From contig JAGVSM010002731.1 of NCBI GenBank assembly GCA_022494885.1, positions 62,001 to 126,000 on the forward strand: a DNA stretch of 64,000 nucleotides, given 5' to 3'. Below, piece after piece: positions 9,941-21,420 of this stretch. Position 1 is the first letter of the stretch. The number at the start of each line of letters is the position of its first letter. A program made the position numbers and the translations under genes. A model generated the notes under the pieces. The model was not told where the DNA came from and did no database searches. It saw only the letters and a program-made list of their open reading frames with translations. The DNA comes from Micrasema longulum. Taxonomy: Eukaryota > Arthropoda > Insecta > Trichoptera > Brachycentridae.

Positions 9941-12044
9941 TTTTCAATATTATAATTATGATACCGAGTAAGTTTTTTTTGTATTTTTGTTGTTTGATAA
10001 TAATGTTGGTTTATCATTTATTTTTGTAAATATATCGTATTGAAAAAATAATAACTTTTTTATATTGCAATAATTCTCGGACGGTACAAATTTTTACCAT
10101 TATTTTTTTATATTATAATATGGAGTCATAAAAATACCTAATTGTTTTCAAGCTATAAAAAACATTATTCAAAAAGAAAAAGTTGTGAATCTGAAAAGAA
10201 AACTGTTTAGGGACGAAAGGGTTAAAGTTGTGTATGGGAAAAATCGGGTTATATGACGATAAGGCTGTGAAATAGTCAAATTCACTCAAACGAAAATGCA
10301 AATTCATGTGAAAACCAGAAAACCATGTAATATGAACTTTGCTTGGAGAGTTAAATAACCGTTTATTGCGGGTGGCTAAGCTTTGAATATGCAATACATT
10401 CTAAGAAAGAATTCAAAATTCAACATTTTCATACGAATAGCTAAAGGCTTCAGTGACTCCGTAAACATTAACATGCATAATATTGCCTTTTACCGGTGAA
10501 AAATGTATTTTACTTGATACTTAATGCTTAACTGTGCTTAAACGCCATTTTGACAAGGCCCCTTAATTTCCACGAAAAATGTAAAGTTATGAAAATTGTT
10601 GCCTGAAATAAATTGTAATTGAATAATTTTCGGTTTAAAAAAAGTCGTAGGAAAAGATTGCTGAAAATCGTTCATTTTTTGAAATTTACATTTTATTAAA
10701 ATATCTTAAATACGGGCAGGTATTTTTTTTAGCTCGCGTGATATTAGGAAGCAACTGGTTAGGTAATTAATTCGTTCGGCAATTAAGAATTTTTTCGATG
10801 AAATGATATGTTTTTTCGAGATAAAAAGTTGCCTGTACCGATTGCCGGTCCTCCAACTATGACAAAAATACGACGATCCGTTAGTCTATGGCGACGTAGC
10901 ATCGTTATTCTGTTCATAAATCCAAAGTCTTACTACAAAACCATAACGAAAAGCAAATCAAACGAACCATAAAAGCATATCAGCTATAGAAATTTAAAGA
11001 ATTCATTTCAAATTATTATATCTGACAACCGCCCTTACCGCCTACCCGTTTTCTAATAATGGTGTTTATTTTTGCTATATTTCATTAATTCTTTAATACC
11101 TATATTTTTTATTTCGGGATGAACAGTAAGTAGCCACTTAACAGTAACACTTGTTAGCTCTCCGGCTATCACGATGCAAAACATTACGTCGATCGGTCGC
11201 TCCGTTGCGACGCGAAGGAAACACAAACAAACGGCAACTGCACTTTCGCATTTAAAGTATTAATATGAATAAACAAACAAATTGTGAAAAAAAGGTTCGA
11301 GTATTATTGCATGTATAAAATACATTCCTGGAAATGTTTGATTACTTTTCTTTTATTAAAGAAAATAACAGTAAACATGGTAGATTTCTGTTAGGCAAAG
11401 ATAAAAAAGTCGAGTATGAGACGAAATGCGATATTCAATAAATTGAACCAATTTTGGAAATAGTCCGGATATTTTATATAAAATATCGTATTTGACACTT
11501 TTATATCCATTCCCAAGTGGACTAACCATAATATACCATGTATACGGTAGATATTTCAAAATACATTCCACCTCATCAAAGCAGAACACATCTAATTTGA
11601 GAACCTATAAATTCTTACTCTGCATCAAAAAATAAAACATCTTCAAATATCTATGTAATAAATATTTAAGATATGTGTATGATGAAAAAATTTGGTTTTG
11701 TGATGACCTGTCTCATAAAGCATGACAGAAAATGTTTTGATAAAGTGAATAAAAATTTAATACAGCAAGTACCAACGGTTGGTATTCCATATTTTCTACT
11801 AACAGTTCATTTAAAATAAACTACAGTAGTTTGGAAGAAAAACTTATTCATATTCACGAATTAAGAGCGCTCAGTTGATTGACGAACAAAATTTAATTTC
11901 CAGAAACGAAAAAAATACTGAGATCATAATGCAAGCGATTTTAATATTTCTAAAGTTAAATTATTATGGCACACAATGCCATGATAATTAAACTTAGAGA
12001 CAAAAGAAAATTGATACTACATTTTTCAACAATATTTTGAGTTT
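9941..12044. other. Intron sequence, no gene or clear repeat seen
   Basis: AT-rich throughout. Open frames up to 93 codons have no domain, and no tRNA-like or inverted terminal sequence was found. Confidence 0.5.
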
Positions 12045-12200
12045 GTGCAAATTTTTGTAGACAAGAGATAAAATATGGCAGAGCGGTGAATGTTACACAG
12101 TGTGTAAAGTGGTCACTTAAACCAGCCAATAACAGGTCACAAGGACTTCTATATAACCTTCTCTTAAATGTTATTCATCTCTGTTGTAATATGCTGATAA
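12045..12200 (-). mobile_element. Family R short copy
   Basis: The outer arm (TGAGTTTGTGCAAATTTTTG, GTAGACAAG) is joined to the left third of the family, inverted, and ends at TCATCTCTGTTGTAATATG. The central part is deleted. Confidence 0.7.
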
Positions 12201-12965
12201 TACATTTGTAAGGAGACAGTTCCACAAAGCGTTAACATATCTACTAAAGCAATAGATGAACGGACACAATGGCAGAAAAAAGAAAGCACAATACTACTCG
12301 TACGTCGAACTTAATGGGAAATTTATGTCTGTTGAGATAATAAAATTCTGCCTAAAAGCACTCATATCGTAAATAAAAATAACAATTAAATAATGGTATA
12401 CGATAATTCAGAGTATTTTTTATCATAAAGCGACGATTTACAATTGATACTACTACACTCTGCCAGCAAGGCTCGCCATTAAAGAAAAGCCACTAGGAAA
12501 GGAATTTCAAAGCACATATATACAAAGTTAACTTCTGCTTTAAGTGCGAAAATACGGGCGAATTATCCGTTCGTTAACCAGTGAGAAAACAGAAAACCGG
12601 TGTCGAAATTTCCACTGCAAACACAAGATCGACGTGCTTGATAAGCAAATGAATGTTTACTGAATCTGACGCCGCCGAAGGTAGTACAATGTATTTTTCC
12701 CCAGCGAGATGCGTATTGTACTACCGTGTACTGTGTGCCGTGAACCATTTACCGGGTACTGGTAACGGCAATTATTGCTATTTTTGCTCATTGTCACTAA
12801 CATGCAAAAATAATAGTTTCGGTGTTTCAAATCCAATGCAATTGCTATGCGAAATTTGTAATAATTACAGCATTGCTAAGTCATGAAATTATTCAATCTT
12901 TGAAAATTTACACTCTTCGCTTTACTCGTTATGACGACGTTCCACCTTTTTTATGAAAAAAACGT

Positions 12966-13083
12966 AATATTTGCGTTCTTATGATAAATATTATACTTTC
13001 GTTTAAATTATGAGGGCATTTTCAGCAAGCCGTAAAAAACTTTATTAAAAAATGGGAAACAAGGAGTTCGAGCCTCTGATATG
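12966..13083 (-). repeat. SINE family A, 3' part
   Basis: Inverted copy with the TTTGCGTTCTTATGATAAAT end, GAGGGCATTTTCAGCAAG and a diverged B-box (GTTCGAGCC). The head runs into the 41-bp array that follows. Confidence 0.6.
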
Positions 13084-13285
13084 GAATCCGTAAACCTACT
13101 AAAGATTTTCACACAAATCTATCCGTTAAACAACCAGGGATTTTCCCACGGATCTGTCAGAATCAGTGAAACTACCAGGGATTTTCAGACGGATCTATCA
13201 GAATTCATGAAACTATCAGGAATTTTCGCACGGATCTATCAGAATCTGTGAAACTACTAAAGATTTTCACACAGATCTATCGTAT
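13083..13285. repeat. 41-bp minisatellite, about five copies
   Basis: The unit is roughly GAAACTACCAGGGATTTTC then ACACGGATCTATCAGAATC, and repeats head-to-tail with substitutions. The middle copies are exactly 41 bp apart. It abuts the SINE A fragment on its left. Confidence 0.85.
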
Positions 13286-13289
13286 TTCG

Positions 13290-14250
13290 TTATTTTTTTC
13301 AATACTTTTTACCATCTTTTCAAGATTTTTAAAATAACTCATTCTTTTTTGAAAAGACAACATTTTTTACTGTTAACTGTGGCTATGATATAATATAAGT
13401 GTACATAGAACACTAGACTTGATGTATCTTTCTTATTTTATAAAATAATGAAGTCGCATTTTGCTACAACAGACCTAAATTAAATGATTATTTTACAAAA
13501 AAGATGGAATATAGATTATTAAACAATAAATACAAGCAAATTTCTTGTTTTTAAATACCTGCACTTAAAAATATCCCTTCTTTTGCTAAATGTAACACTA
13601 AGTTTCCAGAGGTACGTTTAAGCACTGTCTTTTAAGATTTAAATAACTGATACATGTTAGGAATCGCTATGCTAAATTGAAGATATTTTATGAAAAAGTT
13701 TTCTTAGCAGTTGTTATTGGTAAGGAAAATTAATTACGAGTTCTCGATGCTAACGCAAATTTATTTTTTTAGTATTGCGTGCCACCCTCAGGCTGCGCTG
13801 AAAGCAACTACACAAAATACCATAATATTCAAGCTCCAGTTCTTCGTGGTCCCCCCCCGGAATTGGCTAAGTGCCATTCTCCCGGAGCGGAAAGCTTGAA
13901 ATTCATTATGTCCGTGACTCCGATGTGTCGGGGTACTAGAGGAGTGGAGTTATACTAGTTAGTAGCTGCACTACCCCGCACTATGCACCATGCACTTATG
14001 TACGCTGTGCACTTATAGCGATAATCTCCCGCAGCGTGGAACCCACTAACCGAGCGCGGGCGTTATGCGACATCTGAGCTCATTTTTGCGCGAAAGGAGA
14101 AACTAACTAGGTCACGGTCACAATCTAACGCAAATTAATTTCGACACCTGCATGTAATAATAAAATGACTAATCGGTAAAAAGGATAAACATATCTTTCG
14201 AAATTTTTGACACAACTTTTAAACCTTTTGAGTTGTAGTTTTGCATCACT
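13290..14250. other. Intron sequence, no gene seen
   Basis: Includes a more GC-rich stretch around 13850-14060 (a C-run, CGGAGCGG, CGAGCGCGGG) without a recognisable domain or splice structure. Confidence 0.4.
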
Positions 14251-14255
14251 AAATA

Positions 14256-15008
14256 TTTGAATCGATTATTTCGAACATGTCATCAGTCCACACATTTGAG
14301 GAAATTAATTAAGTATGAGGTTTTTTCCTCTGAAAGTAAATCTACGATATTGTATCAAAAATACATAAGTCCGAAATTTCTACGCTCTATTCGGCCATAC
14401 CAAAATATGAATGTGGTTCGAAAACGTCACCAGTCCGGGACTAATGACGTTTTGGAATCAGAAGTTTGTTTGACAGCTACAGCATTTCAAAATGGCCGAA
14501 TCGCATAGCGAAGCTGTTGGTTTGTCTGAGTGTTTTGGAAAATAAACGCAAAAGAGGCATCAGAAAAATTAAACATTAAAATGCCAATATCATTAAACGG
14601 GCGAAGTTTATGTTAATGAGCAAAATGTTGTTTTTAACCAATTTTTAAATATGTATGTATTATACTCGTATCATAGGTATCCTGTTTTCTTTATATTTTC
14701 TTTTTAATTAAAATAGACGAATTATCTTTCACTTTTTTGCTTTATATAAATCTATTTGGAAAATGTCACCAGTCCATATGCATTTCGAAAAAGTCATCAG
14801 TCCATGTCAGAATATTGTCCGTATCTTTCTTAACTAAGTAAAATAAATATATTTAATAGCTCAAAACAAATGTGCTGCGATCCTTCACAAACTTTTCAAA
14901 CTTACACTTTGGTTTATTCTAAAGTTGAATGAACTTAACAGTTTAAACTGTCTCCTGTGAAATTGCATAAGTGGGACTCATGACATTTTCAAAATAATCG
15001 ATTCAATT
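14256..15008. mobile_element. MITE-like element with GTCATCAGTCC subrepeats
   Basis: TTGAATCGATTATTT, then ATGTCATCAGTCC at the left end (14257-14290), is matched by its inverted complement at the right end (about 14973-15008), with one or two changes over about 37 bp. The motif GTCAYCAGTCC also occurs inside at about 14424, 14762 and 14788. No transposase is present; a frame of 83 codons at 14257-14508 has no domain. The Transib begins 12 bp to the right. Confidence 0.7.
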
Positions 15009-15153
15009 AGCCATACGGCGCACACTGGAGCCGAATTGCGAATTGTCGGAATAAATTATTTTAGTGGTATTATAAATATGAAGTAAATAAAACAATGTAT
15101 ATAAATTGTTATAAAGTAGTTTTAATAAGAAAAACATTATTTTTTTAAACTTT

Positions 15154-16203
15154 ATTCACTATCTGAAGAATTTTCGGCTTCGTTTTCACCGATCGTGGAT
15201 TGCGTGGAAGCGTCGGACGTTATAATATTAGGTGGGGCCAATAAATCCAATGTATTTTTTTTTTCTTTTTTTTAAAAAAAGAAATATTTGCGTTCTTATG
15301 ATTTACCCAAATATTTAATTTTGAGGGCCATTCTCAACGAGTTGTAAATAACTCACTATTAGAAAATGGAATCAAGTTGGGGTAGAGTAGGATTCGAACG
15401 ACGGACCTTTGGTCCGTGAGTCCGAGACACTAGCCACGGGACCACAACCCGATATAAATCCTATCCCTCTATCCTTTTCAAAATTTACGTCTTTCTTTAC
15501 AGGTACTTTCCGCAAACTGGTAATAAGAGGGTCCGAAGATATTAAAAGTAAATTTAAAACATCATCATTAGTTTTGATACGAGAAATTTTTCGCGAGAAG
15601 CATTCTCTGTATCTTTTGAACTCTTTGTTCCTTGCTTCTTGTGCCTCTTCACTTAGCTGACCTATTGGTAATAAAGCGTGTTTTATTATTTCTGGTCCGT
15701 GAATTAAAACTTTGTGAACAGTTGGAGGCATCGGGTACCACGCATATTTTTCAGCAAAGAGTTTTGCAGTTTCCATGGCGTATATCCGAAACTTATTCAC
15801 TTTTATTTCATGGCCACTAGAAATTGTTTGTAAGACAATTTTGAATCTCCTAATTATTTCTTTGTCTATTTTAGTAATACTAGCAGCAACTTCCGGATTA
15901 ATGAAAAAACGCCTGGATGTATTGCCATCATTTCTATTTCCAAAACCGGGTTTTGATTTGTCGATAGGCAAACCCATTTCGGTCTTAAATTTATCTTGAA
16001 TATTTTTTTTTGTTACCGCAACCATTTTTTTGTCATCGTCTCCACGCGCTTACCCCTTCTCAAGAGGTATTTTATAACTAAGAGGTAACAAACATTCATT
16101 CATTAAAGGTACTAAAGACGATATAAAAATATTATTATCCTTAGAATTTGGATCGCTACTAAACATCTGTTTGTATTCTGACTGTGCAGATCCGTCTAAG
16201 CCT
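15154..16203 (-). pseudogene. Transib transposase, C-terminal two thirds (RAG1-core-like)
   Basis: Past a stop at about 16200 the frame gives GLDGSAQSEYKQMF, the region of the first catalytic Asp in this family. Further on, 16025-15462 encodes GLPIDKSKPGFGNRNDGN, SGHEIKVNKFRIYAMETA, PPTVHKVLIHGPEIIKHAL and LSEEAQEARNKEFKRYRE. The last block aligns with the RAG1 region around its catalytic Glu (E-A-x-N-K-x-F-R-x-x-R). After the SINE, 15240-15154 continues with LDLLAPPNIITSD and an acidic end SSDSE before a stop. Reading frames on either side of the SINE differ by one, so another small indel exists. Confidence 0.85.
15249..15453 (-). repeat. SINE family A nested in the Transib gene, 8-bp duplication
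   Basis: A near-complete inverted SINE A: the head GTGGTCCCGTGGCTAGTGTC and GGACTCACGGACCAAAGGTC, then a B-box GTCGTTCGAATCC, the body and a T-rich end. ATAAATCC (GGATTTAT on the coding strand) is present at 15241-15248 and 15454-15461. The insertion is younger than the Transib. Confidence 0.9.
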
Positions 16204-17175
16204 CATTTGCATATAAGGGTCATATTTTTCATATTTTCAGATTTCCGACCTTTTAAAATTTTTATATGAGCTTCTAAAAGACGAATGGCAGTATGGTCAA
16301 GTAAACTTTGCAGTTTAATTTCAGCAAAAGTATATATGACTACAATGCTTTCCTTTGGAGGGAAACATTCCTTTTTCGCCTGTTGTATTTTTTTGTAAGA
16401 TGGAAATAGGAATTTGTCATGTTCTCGAATTATATTATATTGATGTGTGGTGAGTTTTGCTTCAATAAACATTGAAAGAGCTTCTTTTCCTGTAAGCTGC
16501 TTTTTTTTAGAGATGTTAAATTTCTTGTATGCATTTCTGTATGTGGCAGCTCTTGTGGGCGAAGTTGTCGTAACTTCCTTCAAAACTTTGGATGCATCTA
16601 CTTGACCAGCAGCTCGCAAACTTACCTGTGCTGCGAATGCCAATTTCTTAGGAGAGTGCTTTGATCTCAAAGATTTAGTTTTTTGGCGTTTAGCTCTATC
16701 ACAAGATTCTTCAAAATTTGTTTGAGGGCGACCCACTTTTTTACTTAGGACAACATAATAGTTATGAAAACCTATTGAAGTATCTAGCCAGTCATTATTC
16801 TGTTTTCTCTTCTGTTGGCCTTTTGCTACCTCTTCTTAAAATCAGACACAAAAAGTGATTTTTTTTTATAAAGGCTTAGTAATTGGTCTTTTGGACATTT
16901 AGTACGTGTTTCGACAATTTTTTTCAAGATGATACTTGATCAGCCAATTTAACGTGGCCAGATTGTTTCATTTGATCAAATAAGGTACGTCTACTTATAA
17001 AAATATTAGTTGTACCTGATCCTTAAACAAAAAATTATGATGGAAATTAATGAATAAATGCTTACTTTTTACTATGTTTCCACATCCTTGACAAAAGTGA
17101 CGCTTTATGTGAAAAAGCGCAAACATGCGCAAGATGTTTTTTGTATTTCCTTAAGAACAGTGAATACGTAAACAA
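16203..17175 (-). pseudogene. Transib transposase, N-terminal third, two apparent exons
   Basis: The 3' part (16860-16203) reads VAKGQQKRKQNNDWLDTSIG, VGRPQTNFEES, LTGKEALSMFIEAKLTTHQY and FPSYKKIQQAKKECFPP, all matching my memory of Transib family proteins. Upstream, 17030-16920 reads NIFISRRTLFDQMKQSGHV, and about 17160-17066 reads RMFALFHIKRHFCQGCGNIV with a C-x-x-C pair. AAAA|GTAAGC after the first block may be a donor site. A TGA after ADQVSS and a frame change before ETRTKCPKDQLLSLY break the frame. Confidence 0.75.
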
Positions 17176-18027
17176 ATAAGCTAAAAACTATAGACATGAT
17201 ATGAACTGATATCAACTAAAACTTTACATATAAAATTAATAAACTAAAAAAAAGCAAATATATTCCCCAGTAATGTAAAAACCCCTTTAAAATATTTCAA
17301 TTCAGAATATTCGAACGAAATTTTCAAAAAAACAATAGTTTAACTTATGAGTAATAACACCATATTAAAATAATAACAAAATTTGGAAGCACCATAAAGT
17401 AATTACAATTAACACAAGGAGACTTTTCGTATTAAAATCGCAGACGGCACAAGTTTCACCAATGACGGACAAGTTTCGACTGGAACAGGGATAAAAGTTG
17501 ACTTGCACCGTGACTTTAGACTACTGAGCTGTATGCCAGGTATATTCAACTATCGATTCCAGGAATTATTTGTGAACTAATATTATTTTTCAAAAAAGGG
17601 TTTATTCCAACGATTCGTGATTCGGCTTCAGTGTGCGGCGTCTAATTACGGAGAAAGTAAGTAGCCCGAAATTAGAATATTATGAAAGCTAATTATACTA
17701 GAAGAAATTATACAAAAATGGATCATTTGAATACGCGTCGTGGACAACAGGACATCTATTGAATAAAAAAATAATATATATATAGATACTGACGACTTTA
17801 AAGTTAAATTATACGATTTCTGCGGATTTGCGTGCAGATCATCAAAATGCTTAAAGAACTTGATACCAATGTATATCGCCGTTCAAACGTCATATCAGAA
17901 AAAAAACACACTTATACGTACAGATGCATTTTTTTCATAGTCTTTATTCAATAAAATATACACATCATTACAATATTAATACATTATAAAGAAAACAAAG
18001 TATTAAATATATTTGTCCCGATGAATT

Positions 18028-18155
18028 ATTCAATAAGAACATATTACAACAGAGATGAAGAAGATAGACTTCTATATTATCTTCTTTTAAATGTTCTTCA
18101 TCAGTCCTTGTCTACAAAAATTTGGACAAACTCAAAATATTGTTTTATTCAATAA
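18028..18155. mobile_element. Family R minimal copy with 9-bp duplication
   Basis: A 110-bp derivative (18037-18146) joins the ACAACAGAGATGAAG end directly to the outer arm TTGTCTACAAAAATTTGGAC. ATTCAATAA is repeated on both sides (18028-18036, 18147-18155). This fixes the element's outer ends and suggests an 8-9 bp target duplication as in hAT or related superfamilies. Confidence 0.75.
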
Positions 18156-18300
18156 TAGTTTGTCATCGGGTGCTCAGACAATAGTTTTAATTAATAATCA
18201 AATAAAAGAGTACAGACATAATACTTTATACGTAAAAAATAATTAACGGATATTATTTTGTTTTTGATGCTTTGAAAAATATTATTAAGAAGAAAAAACT
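18156..18300. other. AT-rich spacer
   Basis: Nothing recognisable. Confidence 0.4.
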
Positions 18301-18304
18301 CAAC

Positions 18305-18540
18305 AAAACTAAATTTCTAACTGTCTATGCGCTCTGTAGCTGCAAGACGTCTTGTAATCTAGCTCCTATCTGTTATAATTTTTTATTGATCTTAATTGAA
18401 AACGAGGAACTAGAATCCCAACCGTCCATGCGCTCTGTAGCTGCAAGACGTACTGGGATATTTATTAATTGTACAGCGCCCTTAAGGTGATTTTCACAAA
18501 AATGGCGCTATATAAATTATTCAACTATATATAAAACCAG
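18305..18540 (+). repeat. Direct repeat plus LINE-like 3' hairpin end
   Basis: GCGCTCTGTAGCTGCAAGACG occurs twice, about 106 bp apart, with similar left flanks. The unit ends with AGCGCCCTTAAGGTGATTTT and GGCGCTATATAAATTATT, a hairpin-type end also present at 39550-39605 and 45808-45860. Such GCGCC/GGCGC tails are common at LINE or SINE 3' ends. Confidence 0.5.
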
Positions 18541-19447
18541 ATAAAAATGGTTAAAAGAAATATTTTTTGAAAAATAAGAAAATAGAGTAAAATAGTACAA
18601 TTAAAATTGGAGAATAGCCACGTACTTGGATCACGTTACAAGTATTTTCCGTATCCGAGCGGATGAAGAATACAGTCTTGAATGTAAAATAAAACATTTG
18701 ACTCGACGGCTACTAGCAATTCTCAGGTAAAAATCTTAAAAGGGAAATCGAGTAAAGACTGGTCCGCTTGGTTAGCGCGAGCGCCTATTATGCTTTCTGG
18801 CAAGACGGACATAAATATTCATTAAAGGGGTGGCTGTAAAACTGATCATATCGCCTTCATGTAACAAATTATCAGGACACACGATGGATTTGAGCATTAT
18901 CACTGCATCCCCACGCATCACTGGGTTCGAATATGAAAATTATAATTATATGTATTTTTAAATACGAGTTGTAATTTATCCGTTTAACAAAAAATAATAA
19001 TAACCCGCTAAGACTCTATTGGCTTGCCAGCCGGTAATTTGTAATTTGAAATACATTTTTTAAACCTTTCGTTCTCATTAAAAGACTAAAAAAGTATTCA
19101 GCGAACAGCGTTCAAATCGATAGTGGTCAACTAAAGTTTGTTCGAATGGAAGGGAGCAAAATAGTTGCAAACACACAACACACTGGAAAGTCAGTCAATG
19201 GAGCGAACTCCATCTGCAATCGGTTGGCCGAATATCCGTGAATACAATGCACTCAGTATGCGCATACTGATGCAAAGCTATTGTATTTAATATCACCCAT
19301 AACACCGCAACCGACTTGCGAATACACGAGGATTAGTCTGTATCAAATCAGAAAGATGTAAATACGAGTACATCTTCATACCGAAACAATATTATATTTT
19401 AGTGTTCTAAATCACTTTCCGCTTTCATTTTGCGCATATACTCGTAA
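18541..19447. other. Mostly unannotated; weak SINE B-like tail near 18765-18930
   Basis: GGTTAGCGCGAGCGCC and AACTGATCATATCGCCTTCATG recall parts of family B but the match is too diverged for a firm call. No coding region is supported. Confidence 0.3.
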
Positions 19448-20096
19448 AGTAGAACTCCAATTATCCGAATCGATTGGGACCGGACCCCATTTGGATAATT
19501 TGTTTTTTTCCGAAAAAAGGGATATTTTTATAAGTTACTGTATGTATGTTGACAATGGGAGAAAAAACTATTTTTAAAGAAAAAGATCTTTTAATTAATC
19601 AAATGAAAAGGCAACACTTTTACATGTTAAGCGAAGTTTCAAGTGCAGTACAGTATGTACGTGCCGTAATTGCTTGCTGAAAATTTCGGTCAATGTAAGC
19701 TGTTTGACTGTCATCATCCGTTTTCGGGCAGCCAAGTCGCCCATCCGCTTGACAGTGAAGAGTTGCATGTGGTCAAACTCGGGCTAACGCTCAATCCACT
19801 TCAACGCAGTGTCTGCTTCGACAACTTGGACATTAATGTCATCATCTTCCTAGGCACTTTCTTCATCATCATTTAGAATTTGAAACCCAGGGTCTGACGA
19901 ATCACGCACCATCTCCTCACCTATATCTTTAGCACTAATTTCTGAATATCCAGAAATTTTCAAAACAATATTTCTAAATTCCTAAAGTGATTCTCCTATA
20001 TCTTCTCTTTCCTTTTCTTCTCTTTCCTTTTCTTGAGCTTGGGGATTCTGAAAGCGATTCGGATAGTCGGAGTTTGGATAATTGGAGTTCTACGGT
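19448..20096 (-). mobile_element. Tigger/pogo DNA transposon remnant
   Basis: GTAGAACTCCAATTATCC at the left (about 19450) has an inverted partner GGATAATTGGAGTTCTAC at the right (about 20078-20095); both lie next to TA. Read leftward, 19990-19670 encodes VVEADTALKWIER, a stop, then FDHMQLFTVKRMGDLAARKR and KQLTLTEIF, the C-terminus of Tigger/pogo DDE transposases (RxWRDxAAxKR...QTxITxFF type). The HTH and catalytic domains are deleted and stops are present. It is a dead internal-deletion copy of about 650 bp. Confidence 0.8.
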
Positions 20097-20164
20097 ATTT
20101 TTAATCAAATTTTTGATGTGAATGCGAATTAACATTTTATGCTAAAAAATTCCCTTGTGTGCTA

Positions 20165-20345
20165 AAACTATAAATTTTGCATCATCATCATTCCTTTTCC
20201 CCACATAAGGGTGCGCAGGGCACTGAATTTAGTTTATTTATTTATTTGTTATTTTACAATTTACGTATTACTTTTTTTTAGATTAAAGATGATGTTCCCT
20301 CACTGGGGTGTCCCCGTGCCGAGGGAGATATTTTATATAATTTTG
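20165..20345 (-). repeat. SINE B tail and LINE 3' tail, inverted
   Basis: CATCATCATCATTCCTTTTC at 20180 is the inverted end of SINE B. A (TTTA)n run then leads into CTCACTGGGGTGTCCCCGTGCCGAGG, matching the LINE tail at 43910-44010. Only the 3' untranslated part is present. Confidence 0.5.
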
Positions 20346-20629
20346 AAACATGTCTTATTAAACATAATTAACTCATAATATCAAATACACATAAAACTGA
20401 TAAATAAAAACATATTTCTACCTATTTGGCCTAATCCACTCAAAAATCCGTGCGCATCACACCTCCATTAATATTTGGAAGATGAATAAATTAAAATGTA
20501 ATTAATGTAAGCAATAGACATCATAATCTGATAAAGGGGTAAGCGCTCGAAGTGTTACCAACTTCACGCTGCTGTAGCAACCAAAGGGCTAATGACGGTG
20601 CGCATGATCACTGTAATCAGTGATCATGT

Positions 20630-21094
20630 TTTGACACGTGTCAGTATCTTATATTGTTAATAATTCTACCGAAGCATATCAACGACGTAACGCGTCACAG
20701 TTAAAAAAAGTGATCGAAATGGAATTCAAACTTAATAGTGTTATTGCTCTGTATTTGGCTGGAAAATCGCAAACAGCCATTATTAATGAGCTACGACATT
20801 TACATGTGAACAAAATGTTTGTATATCGGACCATTTCACGTTACAATGATACTGGTAGCATAAAAAAACGCCATGGAGGTGGACATCCAAAAACAGCAAA
20901 CATCGACAGAAATGGTTCAAAAGGTGAAAGCCAGAATTCATTGTTATCCACGACAAAGCGCAGTTCAATTGGCGAAAAATCTCAATGTGTCTGCTCGTAG
21001 CATGGGGCGCATATTAAACAATGAACTACGATTGAAGCCCTACAAAATACAAAAAGTGCAAGATTTAACGAGTGCACAAAAGACTGCTGTATAA
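20630..21094 (+). mobile_element. Tc1/mariner-like transposase remnant (DNA-binding domain only)
   Basis: The likely ATG at 20719 starts MEFKLNSVIALYLAGKSQ, then VYRTISRYNDTGSIKKRHGG, a helix-turn-helix followed by the GS.xxRxGGG linker. Around 20897-20910 the frame shifts by one. It then continues EMVQKVKARIHCYPRQSAVQ, LNVSARSMGRILNNELRLKP and YKIQKVQDLTSAQK, the second helix-turn-helix and its tail, to a stop at 21094. The catalytic DDE/D domain is missing. It is a truncated, frameshifted pseudogene; terminal repeats were not found. Confidence 0.8.
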
Positions 21095-21420
21095 TGTTTG
21101 TAACTATTTGTGTTTTCTTTTTTGTTTATTTGTTTTTTTTTAAATATATTTTTTTTAAATAATTCATTTTTGTATTTTTAATTTTTTAATTTGTTTTTGT
21201 CAGGCTATAAGGAATTGTTAGTTCAATAAGTCCGCTATTCAACCATGAAAAGCAATGTTTTATTTTTGTATATTATGGTTCGTAAAGATTAATTATTATT
21301 ATTGTCCATTTCTTAATGGCGATTTTATAATGACAGTATTTACTAATTGTCCTTATGTACAATGGAAGTAGTTTGTACACTTTAATGGAGAAGTAGACTA
21401 ATCCTCTTTGAACGAAAGTT

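Larger units (their letters stand above)
15021..17635 (-). mobile_element. Transib DNA transposon, inactive, with TIRs and CGGCG duplication
   Basis: Left end 15021 begins CACACTGGAGCCGAAT; the right end, read inverted from 17635, begins CACACTGAAGCCGAAT, with about 30 of the first 35 bases matching. CGGCG flanks both sides (15016-15020, 17636-17640). A 5-bp GC-rich duplication and a CAC-starting terminus are hallmarks of Transib, whose transposase is related to RAG1. The element is 2615 bp including a nested SINE A at 15249-15453. The transposase runs leftward from about 17170 to 15155. It is disrupted by a TGA in place of the expected Trp after LICK, frameshifts near 16850-16920 and the SINE insertion, so it cannot make full-length transposase. 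Confidence 0.93.

Noticed and set aside
17506..17512. CACGGTG (minus strand) as the right end of the Transib
   Set aside because: It resembles a Transib heptamer, but a longer match to the left end and a perfect CGGCG duplication lie further out at 17635.
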